Part shown: in pieces, positions 1 to 11,300 of the stretch
Layout: every line of letters starts with the position of its first letter
Numbering within the stretch: position 1 is the stretch's first letter
Assembly (NCBI GenBank): GCA_027575765.1
Contig: JANBPT010000476.1
Location: 1 to 34,298 of the forward strand
Reading direction: 5' to 3'
DNA from: Tieghemiomyces parasiticus
Lineage: Eukaryota; Kickxellomycota; Dimargaritomycetes; Dimargaritales; Dimargaritaceae
DNA length: 34,298 nucleotides
Translations under genes and position numbers: made by a program
The notes under the pieces: model-generated
What the model was told of the DNA's origin: nothing
What the model saw: the letters and a program-made list of their open reading frames with translations, nothing else
Database searches by the model: none

Positions 1-2700
1 TACTGCTGCATGACGCCACGGCGTTAGACGATGGGCGGAAGGAAGATGGAGGAGGAGGAGGTTGCTCGTCGATATCGGATAAACACTGGAGTTGGTCGAT
101 AGTGGAGAGGCTGGGCCTGTCCTGGTGGCGTAGATGAGCGTGCGAGTGACGACGGGTGAGAATATTTCAAAGGCGGTCTACCTAAAATAGCCTGGCCAGC
201 CAAACGAAATATCACAATCGAGTTGGAGTAGAGAAAATGACTGTGGTATTGGTAATATACGCTGCCCCTCCCCGCCAGCTTGTCGCAATATTAAGGGGGG
301 CGCCTACACCGGCTCCCCACAACAAGTAGTGGTGTTGTGGGTGGGCCATTGGAGTGGCGCAGGTGGGAGTGGGGTGGAAGTTGTAGCGTCGGGAATGTGG
401 GCCCCATAACGACACAACCGACGGTTCAGCAGGACTGGCGTGGCATCGCTGTGCCCTCCAGCACCCGTAGGACATGTCTTTTTGGGGACGCAGTTATCGT
501 TCGGTAAATTTACCGTCCTACTCGTCTGGCTACTGCTTCCCAACGGTCAGCATATAATCCCTGATTGTTCTTTAATTCCAGCCCCTATGTTCTTAATTAT
601 CCCTTAGGCAAGTTGGGTATCATATGAACTGGTTGATAGCGAGTGAGGGAATGGTGAGAAGGGTCTGTGAACGAGCATCTGGGCACCTATGACCATCAAA
701 ATCGCCGCTTCAGTGCACCAAGTCACAAATGATAATAATAATTAGCTGCACCTCCTGATTCAGTTTGGCTGACAGCGCCTGCCCCTCCTTCCCCCCTGGT
801 TCGGCTTCGGGGCCGAGAGTCCGCCAGCTTTAAGTACCCATCCTTGCCAAAATGGGCACGGGCTTAAATCAGTACGCCGCCGCCGGCCTGCTCTCTCCTC
901 CAACCCTTAAGGGCAGCATGACTGATGGTAGCCCAATCCCTACACATAGCGTATTTTGATGAAATTGTTATTTTTTACTCCTACCCACCACACTTGCAAA
1001 GGTGGGCTGCTGTGGTCAGTTAGGGGAGTCGAGAACGTTAGGCGGGAGCCAGTACGGGATGGGGAGAGACGGAGGGTATGAAGAGGTGTTTGAGCTTCTC
1101 CGGCCCAACGACAATAACGATCGGCATCCTACCGTCGTGGTTGTCCGATAGGTAGAGTACACCCCGTCGGGATCACCATCACCCAATCTCGATATAGTGC
1201 CAGTGTATGGGCTCGACCTATCACCAGCCCGCTCGTCCTCCCCTTCGTTCTCGCTGAGGCGTTTGGGTTAGGTCTGCCGACCGCAGGATATCGGATGGAT
1301 AGGCCCTAGACCCCGATTTTCGGTCAGGATGGATAATTGAAAGCCGAATTGTCCTTATAGAACAGCTAGCTGGGTGTCGATCCTAATTGCGACATGATTG
1401 CGACTGATGTTAACGAACAAATTCTATTGCGGGCTAGTCCGGGTCGGCCTAGATTACCTACAGGGTATGCGGGGGCCGGGTAGTGTGAATGGGCGGATAT
1501 ATTCGCTCGCGCATGGAAGTGTCAGGTTGACCTATAGTAATGCAGAGCGGCTACGGTGTCGTCTACCAGTAGACCGGTCGTAATCACTCCAGCCTTCTCG
1601 ACGGCCCGCTAGCACACTCTACTCATCACACTCACCAACTCCCAGGCCCTTCCCACCTAGACGGACTATTTACATTGCACCCCACGCCGGCCACCAGGCG
1701 TAAGCGACATCTGGTATACTATGGTGTGCTGATTTTTACAGGTACAGCGAGGGGTGGAACGGCTGAAATATCACCCGGCCAACTATATCTCTCGTAGGGC
1801 CTCACACGTGTACAATTGGCCCGTTTGCTCGCCATGCCGACTCCTCGCCACGCGGCCTCTAGCCACCCTGCGTGCTTTATGCAAGTTTACCGGATGCCAA
1901 CGCTCAGTATATCATGCGAGGGCTTACGAGTATCCGGTGTTCCCGGAGAGCATAGTTGAGGGAGGAGCACAGGTCCCTGACCTGACCCCATGCAGCTTAA
2001 GCAGCCCCAGAGCTGCCTATCTCGACTGGTGGTCCGGGGCTCTGCCTTACTTCTTGCTCCAACCCTTACCCTCTCCTGCCTGCATCCTGCACGCATCGAT
2101 TTTTGCATCTACTGGGCAGGTTAATTGCATTGGAGACAATCCATAACAGAGGGAAAGAATGTGTGATTGGTCTATACAGACGCGGGAACGGCCTAGCGTA
2201 TCTGCCTAATGATCGGTAAGCTTGTCTGGGTAAATCAGACAGAACTCTGCCTTTCACTTGCATCGACCATCTGTCCCTAGCCCTAGCTTTTTTTCCTCGC
2301 CTCTGATGCCTCGGCCAACTGCCCTATGAGCCTGACCCGGAACAGCTCCTCTTTAACCGCTGGCCATATAATAAACCCATGTCGTCGTTGGTGCGGTTGT
2401 CCATAGTTGCACCGCCCTCTTTACTTAGAGCCCGAGCTCATACATACGGAATATACCAAAATGTTCCACCGGCATGTTTGACCAAGGGTGCGAAAGATAA
2501 ACTTAAAGGGCACTACGTCGGCGTTCATGGAGGGGGGAGGTTTCCCGCCACTCTATGATAAAAATATAACACGATATAACACCGTTGAGTTGAGAGGCCG
2601 ATAATTTCCAACCAATCGATTCGACACAGTCGGGAATATCTGCCCAATCCAGTTAATATTTAACTAAGGATTCGACACCTTGAGCTCACGGCTATATAGA

Positions 2701-2709
2701 CCCCCCCCC
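2701..2709. repeat. C9 homopolymer tract
   Basis: This is nine consecutive C, preceded by TATATAGA and followed by a short CA-rich stretch. It is one of eleven C or G runs of nine or more in the non-coding part of the window. Confidence 0.9.
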
Positions 2710-5700
2710 AGCACACACATACAATAGAAAAAGTTCCATGCGAGCGCCTCTCGCCATTACCATTACCTGTACTAGGTTGCCGACTGACCCAGCTGTCAAA
2801 TCTGTAATAGACAAACAATATCCACACCACAGCAATGATCATCGCCCTCCCGATGTTTATCCAGCGGGTTCCGCCCTCCATCGATTGACAGCGCTATAAT
2901 GTTGCCTAGGTCTGAGTGACAGATCCCCAACGGGTCACATAGGATACCGGTTTGAGGACTGCAGTGATTACCTACGCACCCCTTTTTACCGAATGAACCC
3001 CTCACTCATTTATTCCGAGATTAGGGGAAAGAGGTACGAAAAACGGGGGTAGACAGAAAACAAGGGTGTATGTGCATCGGTAAACTAGAATGCGAAAATT
3101 AGGGAGGGTCGACTTCCAGAGCGAAGGCCTCAGCAGGGGCTTCTTTCGAGGCTGGAAAGGACGCGTGAAGTCTCCCGGTTTAGCCCTTGCTGGCCAGGCC
3201 AGGTCTTGGTACCGGTTCTGCATGTACCTTGCCCGACTCTCACCCCATAGTTGGTAATGTAGGGGAGCATGGAAAGGGGTGAATGAGAGACAGTGTAGGC
3301 GGAAGAGACACCAGGTCTTTTCGCGATTGACTGACGTTCTACACGGGGCGGGAGGGAGGGTGAGGTGGCCATGTGGGGGTCGGAGGAACGGAAGTGGGAC
3401 ATGACTATCACGTCTCACGTTCCAGGAATGGTAGCAAAAGTTGACATCCTGGTAACTGAGAGAACTCTGAATTGAAGCTGTCGATTCCTCCTTGATTGTT
3501 TTATTCTTTTCTAAAACTGATCGTATCAAATGGGCCATTCACCTTATCACCACCCAGCCTCCTCTCACCTCTTGGTCTCAGCCAACTATTCACACTCCGC
3601 CCGCGGGCTCGGACCAAGTAGGTCAGGTCGCTGTCGAGTGATGAGCTACGGTGGTCGGACCGATGAGGCCGCCCTGCGGCTGACATGGTCACCAATTTAG
3701 AGCTGAAAGGCATGCGTCAGTGGGCGGGAGTTACGAGTTGGCGTAGGAGTGAGCAAGCGTCGGGTGTAACGCTTCTCCTTATCCAGCCACTCTATTCCAT
3801 ACGTCATGCGTTGCATAGGTTCGTAGCGAGCGGGAAAATGTAATGCAGCTTGGCATTGAGGTCTCATGATTCTAATCAGAGACAGTCATATTAACATGCC
3901 TAGGCTATGCATAAAAATGACGACGTCAAAAGAGGGAGGATGGTAAATGTTGGTCTCTGCAAAGGCAGGGGGGAGGGAGCGGCTGGTGATAATACCCTAA
4001 ATGAGCGTTCAAAAGTGGGGAGGGGGGTCAGCGATACTGGATATCATTCTCTCCCGTGGGGCGAGGCGGTACAGGGGTGTGATTTTGGCCAAGTAGCCGG
4101 GCTCCATGAGTTTTCTGAGCAGAGTGGTCGAAGGGAGAGCAGGGGGGAGGTCAATGTGACCTATTTTCATTGACTTGGCTGTCGCGTAAAGGCGTTGTAT
4201 TGGGATCTAGATGCGTACCCCTAGACCCCGAGTTTAGCACGGTTTTTCCGTTTAGACTAAGGGTGACGTGGGATAAGTGCCACCCAAGCTAGTGCTGGCG
4301 AAGAGCTTAAATGATCTAAGCGGCGAAGGAGGAATATGACCTGACCTTACAGCTAGCACCGTCCCTCCATATGGGTGCTTTGGAGAAAACCCGGTCACCA
4401 ATTTAGCCTCCTAGATTCAGCTAATAACACTAACTAACATGATTGTTGTTTAGTCCTTGGGAGTCCTACGCTGAGAGGTTTGCACTAGTGTGGCCTTGCC
4501 ATCTAAGGGTCGTGATCAAGTAGAAGTGACACAAAGGAAGGAGGACAGATAGTTGTCTGGTTCGAAAAAGAATCAGCCAAACACAGAGAAATATAGTGAA
4601 GGGACATGCCGGATGGCGTCACACCAGATGTGAAAGGGACGATTGTGACAGCGGTGGCCATCTGGCCCAACACAGTGCCAATGTGAGATACTACCAGTTA
4701 CGGGTGATATCTAGTCATGTCAGTTTAGCCACTTTACTTGGCTGCCGAATGTTGTGAATCATCCGATGTGCTATCCCTCCGCCACCGCCGATGAATTCCT
4801 ACTGTACCCTGGTAGAGGTGAAGGATGACAGGTTAATTCATACAGGGTAACCGGGTGGTGGCTGTGAAAGTGTAGATTGGCTGCAGCCATCGTCCGATCA
4901 TTGTTAGTACCTACCCATGATCGAGGGGCACCACCCCGCATTACCCATCCCCCCTTTCGTCCCTCCCCTCTTTCCACCACCATGGCTTGACGTATGCTGT
5001 GTTATTAAACCCGCATGGCTACAACTGCACCTCAGTTCCCGGTCGTTTTCCAGCCACCATAGCCCCCCTTTCGAAAAAAAAGAGCAATGAAGAGGCGCAT
5101 GGCTAATACATGGGGCCATGCGGTACCAGGGTCTTGTGCTGCAGATCCCAACGATAACGATCCGCGGCATGATCGGGGGCCCTTGCGCCATTCAGTACAT
5201 CTAGGGCTATAAGTGCGTTCGCATTCGTCCAGAGAACCTTCGAATGTTCGTTATTAGCTACTTAGAAAGTGATAGTCCAAAACGGTATTTTTGAGACAAT
5301 TCCCCTGGGAAGTGTTTAGATCCTCCTGAACGCTTGGTACGTTGGGGGAAAGGGGAGGTGGATAAACAGTGGCCTCTCTTTCTATCCCGTAACGCTCTAA
5401 ACCGATCAATAGCCCACCAATGCTGTATGATGTCCGTAAACACCGTAACATTATGGAATCTGTGCGCGCCAAGCCACTTAAACTACCAGTTTACCTGAAA
5501 TGGGATGTCCGACGTCAGCTATTCAAAGATAAGAGGAGAAACCGGGGTGGCTAGGCTGCCCCCGCATGGCTCTCGCGACCAGGGTGGCCCGATGAGTCGG
5601 AAGATATGCCAGTACCAGTCAATGGGAGGAAAACGTACTGAGTATGTTAAACTGATTCGGCAAGTGGTATTACTCTCTCCACACCATGGCGTGCTAATAA

Positions 5701-7066
5701 GGTTACATGCGCTTTGCTTTCCCCCGGATACTATGCCACGCTCCGCAAGCATAATTGTCTATGGCAAGTGAACGTCAACCCAGTGTTGGATCAGTTATTG
5801 CGACAAACCAGCCCTGCGCTTGTCGATGGGGGCACCGCGGGAGGTCAGGTCGGTGTAACGGATCAGATCCAAACCATGGCCAAGGCGCGCGCGGCAGCAG
5901 CACCGCTTGTGCACCGAACCATCCCATTGCCACCTCCTCCACCTATGTACTGGTTTCCTGTACTGACCACTAGCTCAAACTACGTTTCCTCTCCTCTAGC
6001 CCTTCTACGAGGCGTAGTAATCGTTGTGTCTAGCTGGTACCCCTAGTATGCACATGCGAGGACCGGTATGATGACTCGCCTACACGACGGTTTTACGCCG
6101 CATCCCCCCTACCTGGTGCGGCGGTAATGCAAGTTCACTGACCATCTGCAGGTCGATCGGCGGATTAGACTCTGTCGGTTTAAAGTTTCGATCATGGTGG
6201 CGCTAGAGGGGTTACGTCACCGTACATTACCAGGTTGGTGGCAGTCCGTGGTCTACCCGCCGCAAAGGGCGAATCGGCTTAAGTGGTGTCAAAGGTGAAC
6301 ACTAACGTTTTTGTACTCCGTCTCGGGGCCGCCCTCGCATTTGGCCGTTACCATACACCCGGCGCTACCAAACGGCAATCTACTGTCATTCCCCTGCTTT
6401 ACCCAATGCGACACTCCACCTAAGACTAGCCCGGCGACTACGGTGGGCGGTCGAACTATAGAAGTAAAATCAGGTAGTCTACGTGCCAGGAGAAGATATG
6501 TGGCACTCAAGAAGGGAGGGTGGTGGCATACTGGACAATGAAAGATGGACCAAACTGGTGGGCCAGAGTGCATGTGAGAAAGTACACAGGCGCAACGGTC
6601 TAGGTTACCTGGCTAATGGCCAGCTAAGTAACTAGTAGGATTCCTAGACCAACCATAGAAGAGCAAGAGGCGTTATAGTAATGTCCCCCCGATTGAAAAT
6701 CAGAAAAGTAGTTCCCGAATTGATGACATTAAAAACTCGACCCCTTTCTACGCCAGGTTCCCCGCTAGTGTGCCTTGCCGGAGATACCATGAGCAATGAA
6801 TAGTACCCCGGACGGTGCCAACTTACAATACCACTAGACGCCAGCGACCAAGTCTAAACAGCCACCTAATGCTCATGGGGTTGGCTTGTACTCTCTGAAT
6901 GGGCACTACTGGGTATGTTGCCAATCGCCCTAATGGCCATATTAAATGTATCGCAGATATTCCATGATTTAATAGGCAAGTTGGACCAATTGGCATTAAT
7001 CTATCGGTATTACGTGTTTACACTGTTAACAGCGCGATTCCGATACTCCGGATTCGGCGATGAATT

Positions 7067-7495
7067 TTAGACAGCTACATACCACGCCATGGCCGATTCC
7101 ATAAGAATTAGTCGTTGCGTAAACAGGGCACACCAAGAGGCTTCTATTCTTCTGTGACAAGGCTGGCGATGGTCACACTGTCCGCTGCTAATCCCGGCGG
7201 CCGCGACATCGGCCATTCCATCATCAACATCAGTGGCGTGTTTGGCATACCTGACACCCAGGTTCAGCCTCCACACCCTGCGTTGGATAACCGTGCCATA
7301 AAAATCCACGGTTGGGGCAGACTGATGGGAATCGCCAGGTGCGCTTACAGCATCATCATACAGTACGACAGACTCGGTTAGTGGGCCGGTGGCCACGATC
7401 TCGAAAGATTTACCATTCAAGCAGTCGGCTTCAAGCCATGAGCTGACTGGTAAGTCCCCATCCCAGCCTGTAAATATTTGGTGAGCCAATGCCAA
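7067..7495 (-). other. Doubtful open frame, possible exon or gene remnant
   Basis: A 142-codon open frame on the minus strand opens at a TTG and has no good ATG start. Its amino acid composition is more protein-like than that of other spacer frames, with stretches such as SWLEADCLNGKSFEIVATG and PTVDFYGTVIQRRVWRLNLG. A plausible acceptor (TTTACAG followed by GCTGGGATGG) sits near its start, and a GTAAGC donor-like site lies about 115 bases further in. I recognise no family. A frame of this length is expected about once by chance in this much six-frame spacer sequence, so it may be noise, a lone exon, or a decayed gene. Confidence 0.15.
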
Positions 7496-7549
7496 TGCTA
7501 CAAGGCGACCTCATCGATGTGGTTGTTAACCAGGCCAGCCTTGGCGGTT

Positions 7550-7558
7550 GGGGGGGGG
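7550..7558. repeat. G9 homopolymer tract
   Basis: This is nine consecutive G in the left spacer, followed by AGGAG. It belongs to the set of poly-C/poly-G tracts that recur through the spacers. Confidence 0.9.
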
Positions 7559-8033
7559 AGGAGTCCACACTTTGGTTACTAAGTTCGTCCCCAACCAATA
7601 CCGTTGTTGGCAGAGCAAATCAGTCTAAATGCAATTAAGAAAGGACCACAATGCTGTGTCAGACGGCCCCATCCGCGTTGGCGATGGTTCCACCTTTCAG
7701 TCTAGTTGGACTTACGCCACGATTATTTTTTTAATGAAATTTGAAGGTTACCACTAATGGGCCGTCCCTAAAACTCCGCTGTGCTAGGCCCGTTCTTCTC
7801 AGCTGGACTGTCTCCATGCATGCCCTCCTTACTTGGTCTACCATTTCGCCACGCGTCTAACTAATACCGTTGCCAATTACTGGCATGCTAGTCGGAACGG
7901 TCGTTCTCATTATCCACTCATCCTAGTTTTTACCCTCACCTCGCTCGTGGTCCTACCACATTCCGCGATAATTAACCTTGCCTCCCCGCATTGCGACTGG
8001 TGGATGCACCTGGTTCCCCACTCCTCGGGCTGA

Positions 8034-8319
8034 CCGCGTCTTACCGATTCCCGCTCGCCCTTCAGTCCTTTTGCATCACTCGTTCGCCCTCCGCATCCCC
8101 TCACCCGACCGCGGGCTTCCCAACCGCCGTGCGTCAAGTCAGCCTTCTCTCCTCTGGCCTCAGGTTCCTCCCACTGTAAGCCAATTTATTGGGTATCCTC
8201 GACCCTTACCAACACTACCTTCTGGCCAGTCAAGTGCTTCGAGTCCCTTGTACCCCGCCTGCGAATCCCTCCGCAGCTCCCCTCCTCACATAGCTCCGTC
8301 ACAGTAAGCCCACGTAAGC
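8034..8319 (+). promoter_or_regulatory. Pyrimidine-rich, ATG-free leader/core promoter of the FMP27-like gene
   Basis: The 286 bases before the start codon are strongly C+T rich and contain no ATG on the plus strand. The last upstream ATG is at 8004 and closes after nine codons at 8031-8033. The frame of the gene is closed by a TAA at 8305-8307, so the ATG at 8320 is the first one that can open the long frame. A CCAAT box and its mirror image lie at 8181-8192. Similar pyrimidine-rich DNA precedes the cyclin and the unrecognised gene, so this seems to be the normal promoter/5' UTR style of this genome. The transcription start is not determined. Confidence 0.55.
8181..8192. promoter_or_regulatory. 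Inverted pair of CCAAT boxes
   Basis: The site reads CCAAT, two T, then ATTGG, so a CCAAT box is presented on each strand within 12 bases. It lies about 130 bases before the FMP27-like start codon. CCAAT is the recognition core of the fungal Hap2/3/5 (NF-Y) complex. Use of this site is an inference from position and symmetry. Confidence 0.35.
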
Positions 8320-11300
8320 ATGCCGCCCTACCTGGTCCTACTTGGCGTCTTTCTAGCGATTGTCGCCGGGGCGGGTTATTTGGTGGTGGCCCACCTTATC
8401 CGCTCAGCGCTGTCAAAGTACGACATTCGCGTTGAAAAGGTCCGGTTCCTGTCCCTGCGCAACCTATCCCTGAGCCTACCCAAAACTACCCGTCGCGACC
8501 CGGGTGTACCACTCGTGCACATCACGGTGGCCCGGGTTGGCTTGCGTTTCCACCGCTGGCGCCGTCCCTTCGGCTTGAGCTATGTCAAACCGCTCGAGTT
8601 TTTTCTCTCGGGCGTGACCGTCAAGATCTTCAGACCACCCATCCCGCGACCGCGGAAATCCCAAACCGACTCAAACCGCCGTCGGTCCCACCCGCGCCGG
8701 CAGCACGACCCCCCACTCGCTACCGACACATCGGCCCCTTCTTTCCCCGAGTCCCTACTGGCGGGCCTGTTCAGCGTCAGCAAGAACAATGTATTGGTAC
8801 GCTTCGTACGGAGTATTGCCGAAAACGTGTGTCTGACCCTCGCCGAGGCTGAGGTCATCGTGGACGACCAGGTCCAGGTCGCCCTCGGCCGTGCCATGCT
8901 GTACTCCAGCGTATTCGATCTGGGCGACCCGGACGAGCAGCGCCGCCAGCAGCGGCTATTCCCCTTGCCGCTCTCTGCGCTCGATACGTTCCGGGATCCT
9001 GAGGCTGCCCACGCCCTACGATACGTGACCACTCTCAGTCTCAGCGAGTTGGATGCCGCCTTGGTCCCGCACAAAGCCCACAAGCGCCGTAGCATTGTGG
9101 CCCAGTTCCGCGACAGCGGTACCCTCACTGTGGCCGCTGATATCGGGTTCGATCCGCGTATTTGTGTCCAGAACGTCCAATGGGACACCCAGTTCGAGAC
9201 CTTGGATCTTTTCCTACGCCCGGCCATTCATGCTCTTTACAAACTGCACCGACCGATGCCCGCACCCGACGACCCGGGCCACGCGGCGCCCCCGCCGCTC
9301 CCTGACCTCGGGACCCTCCTCCGCCTACCAGTAGCCACCCTACGGGCACTCCACCGTCCGCTGGCCCAGTGGGTACCTCGCCAGCTCGACGTGGCCGCCA
9401 GCCTGCGACAGCTCAACGTGTACTTCACCTTCCCGACCGACGCCAAAGGTTACTCGTCTTCGTCGGAGAACCCATCCAGCCGTGAGCGCGCAGCTCACAG
9501 CGGCACTCTGCGCTTTTCCCTCAAGGCCCTGCACTTGGCTGCCCAGGTACCGGAGGTGACCGCTGCCGGAATCCGCGGCACTGTCGACATCCGCTTCAAA
9601 GTGGCCGCCCTTGCCCAACTGGGGCCCGGTCGCGGGCCCTCGGTGGGCCGGGATCGCCGCCTGTTTGGCGTCCAGGCGGTCCACCTCCACGCTGACCTCG
9701 AAGTCACAGCCACCCCGCACGCTACTGAAGTCATCTACGAAGGAGCCCCGCACCGCTATCGCTACGCGGCCCACGTCAAGTCCCGCCTGGTGATTACCAG
9801 TCCGTTCGTGGACGTTGGCGTTGACGACGTGGCCCTATGGGAAAGTTTTGTGGCCCACGTGCGCCAAACGCGTTACACCGCCGCCCGAACGACCGGAATC
9901 CGGGTGGCCCCTGCCTCACCTGCCCCGTGGACTGCCGCCGCTGAAAGTACCGACACCCACCCCTCGTCGACCCTAGGTGCCCCGCCGAACCTGGTGGTCG
10001 ACTTTGTGATCCCTACCCTTGCCCTCGATGTCTTTGTGCACCACCCGTCCGTCGTCCTACGCGTGCCTGGGGATTCGCCCGCGGAAACCCGACCGTCTCA
10101 GCCGGCCACCACGCACTCGGCGTCCCCACGCTGGGCGACCACAGATAAGGTCCCTACGGGAATCCGCCCGGAACGCCCGACGCAGTACGGCCGCACGGTC
10201 TCCGGGGGCGCTCTCCTGGCCCTAGACACGTCCGAAATTTCCTTTATCATTAGGGTGCACCGCAAGTCGCCGGCTCGGTTACGCATCCCACTCCCGCTCC
10301 CGGTGGCTGCCGTGCTACTCTCCACCTCTTCCCGGGTCAAGTTTGAGCCGCTTCACCTTCGCCTGGGTTCCGATCGAGAGGCACGTGCGGACCTCCCACC
10401 TCTTATCCTGATTGAGGGGGCTGTGGTCGAATTGCGCACCCTGTTGAACGTAGACACCCTGTGCCGGTCTGTGCTGCCGGCCGGACCCGTTAACCTTGCT
10501 AGTCAACCCATTGTTTGCTATCAGATTGACGCCCCGGTCCGGATCGGCCGGCTGCGCGTCCACCTCCCGCAGCCCGCTCAGTACTGGATTGCAGTCGTAC
10601 TGCCCCGTCTGGAGACGGCTCGCGAACGCGTTCGTTTGCTCACGCGGTCTCGGGTGGGGACGTTCCCGTTCGCCCGGGACTTTGGGTCCCCTTTCCCGGC
10701 GGTACCGTCTCTGCCCCCGGCACCCTCCCGGTTCACCCTCTACGACATTAAAACCTCCGTCACCCTACCCACGTTGCACGTCGAGGTCACCGTGTCGGAC
10801 CACGCCCTTCCGCTGCCCTACCGCCATCGCCAGGAGCAGTGCGCCGTGCACAATGTGGTACTGCGCGGGCGTGATCTACGCGCCAACTTCTCGGTGGCCG
10901 CCCCAGCCCCGACCTCGCCGCCCTCCCGGCCCATATCCCCAAGCAGCTCTCACCCGGACCATGACTTGAGCTTCATGGACGACCTGTCGGACCTCGGTTC
11001 CACATCGTTCGCGCTTCACGATGAGGCCTCCCCCCGGAATTCTAGTGCGCGCCGACCGTGGTCGCCCAAGGCTTCAGCCTTCTCCAGTATGCATCCCATG
11101 CCTGTCCCAGGTCTCCGCGAGTGGTACACCGAAGGTAGCATCCAGAGTGTGCGCATATATTTGGTTAGCCTACCCCTGCTCTCAGCGTCGCCCCCACCGT
11201 CTCCGCGCCACCTGGTGAACCCTGCAGTGGACAAACCTCGTCCGCTCGCCAAGCCCGAGCGAGTATTGGAGCGCGTGCTGCTCATCGAGAACGCCCGATT

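Larger units (their letters stand above)
1..8003. other. Gene-poor left flank, no supported gene
   Basis: Both strands were read across this 8-kb stretch. Open frames are short, and those of 100-180 codons are about what stop-codon spacing alone would give at near-50% GC. None shows a recognisable domain, a biased third codon position, or a convincing start with a leader. Base composition is much less GC-rich than in the genes to the right. No tRNA, rRNA, terminal repeat pair or CRISPR-like array was seen. It contains a C9 tract (2701-2709), a G9 tract (7550-7558) and a short tandem of ATATAACAC (2564-2582). The only frame with a protein-like composition is on the minus strand at 7067-7495 and is treated separately as a doubtful candidate. 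Unrecognised multi-exon genes or decayed transposons cannot be excluded by eye. Confidence 0.6.

Noticed and set aside
1754..2146. 130-codon plus-strand open frame
   Set aside because: The composition is not protein-like, no family was recognised, it opens without a good start, and its length is expected by chance.
3002..3538. 178-codon minus-strand open frame
   Set aside because: It has no ATG-led start with a leader, no recognisable domain and no codon bias. The length is uncommon but not surprising over this much spacer in six frames.
3680..4410. GGTCACCAATTTAG shared at about 3687 and about 4393
   Set aside because: A 14-base match between two places in about 20 kb of spacer is near chance expectation, and similarity does not extend to either side.
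5714..6046. 110-codon plus-strand frame with a Pro-rich patch
   Set aside because: A second overlapping frame is equally open here. A local GC-rich patch explains both.
7978..8307. In-frame open stretch upstream of the FMP27-like ATG as an N-terminal extension
   Set aside because: It is closed by TAA at 8305-8307, opens at TTG and not ATG, and is Pro/Ser-rich as expected from a pyrimidine-rich leader. The membrane anchor starting at 8320 fits the family N-terminus.
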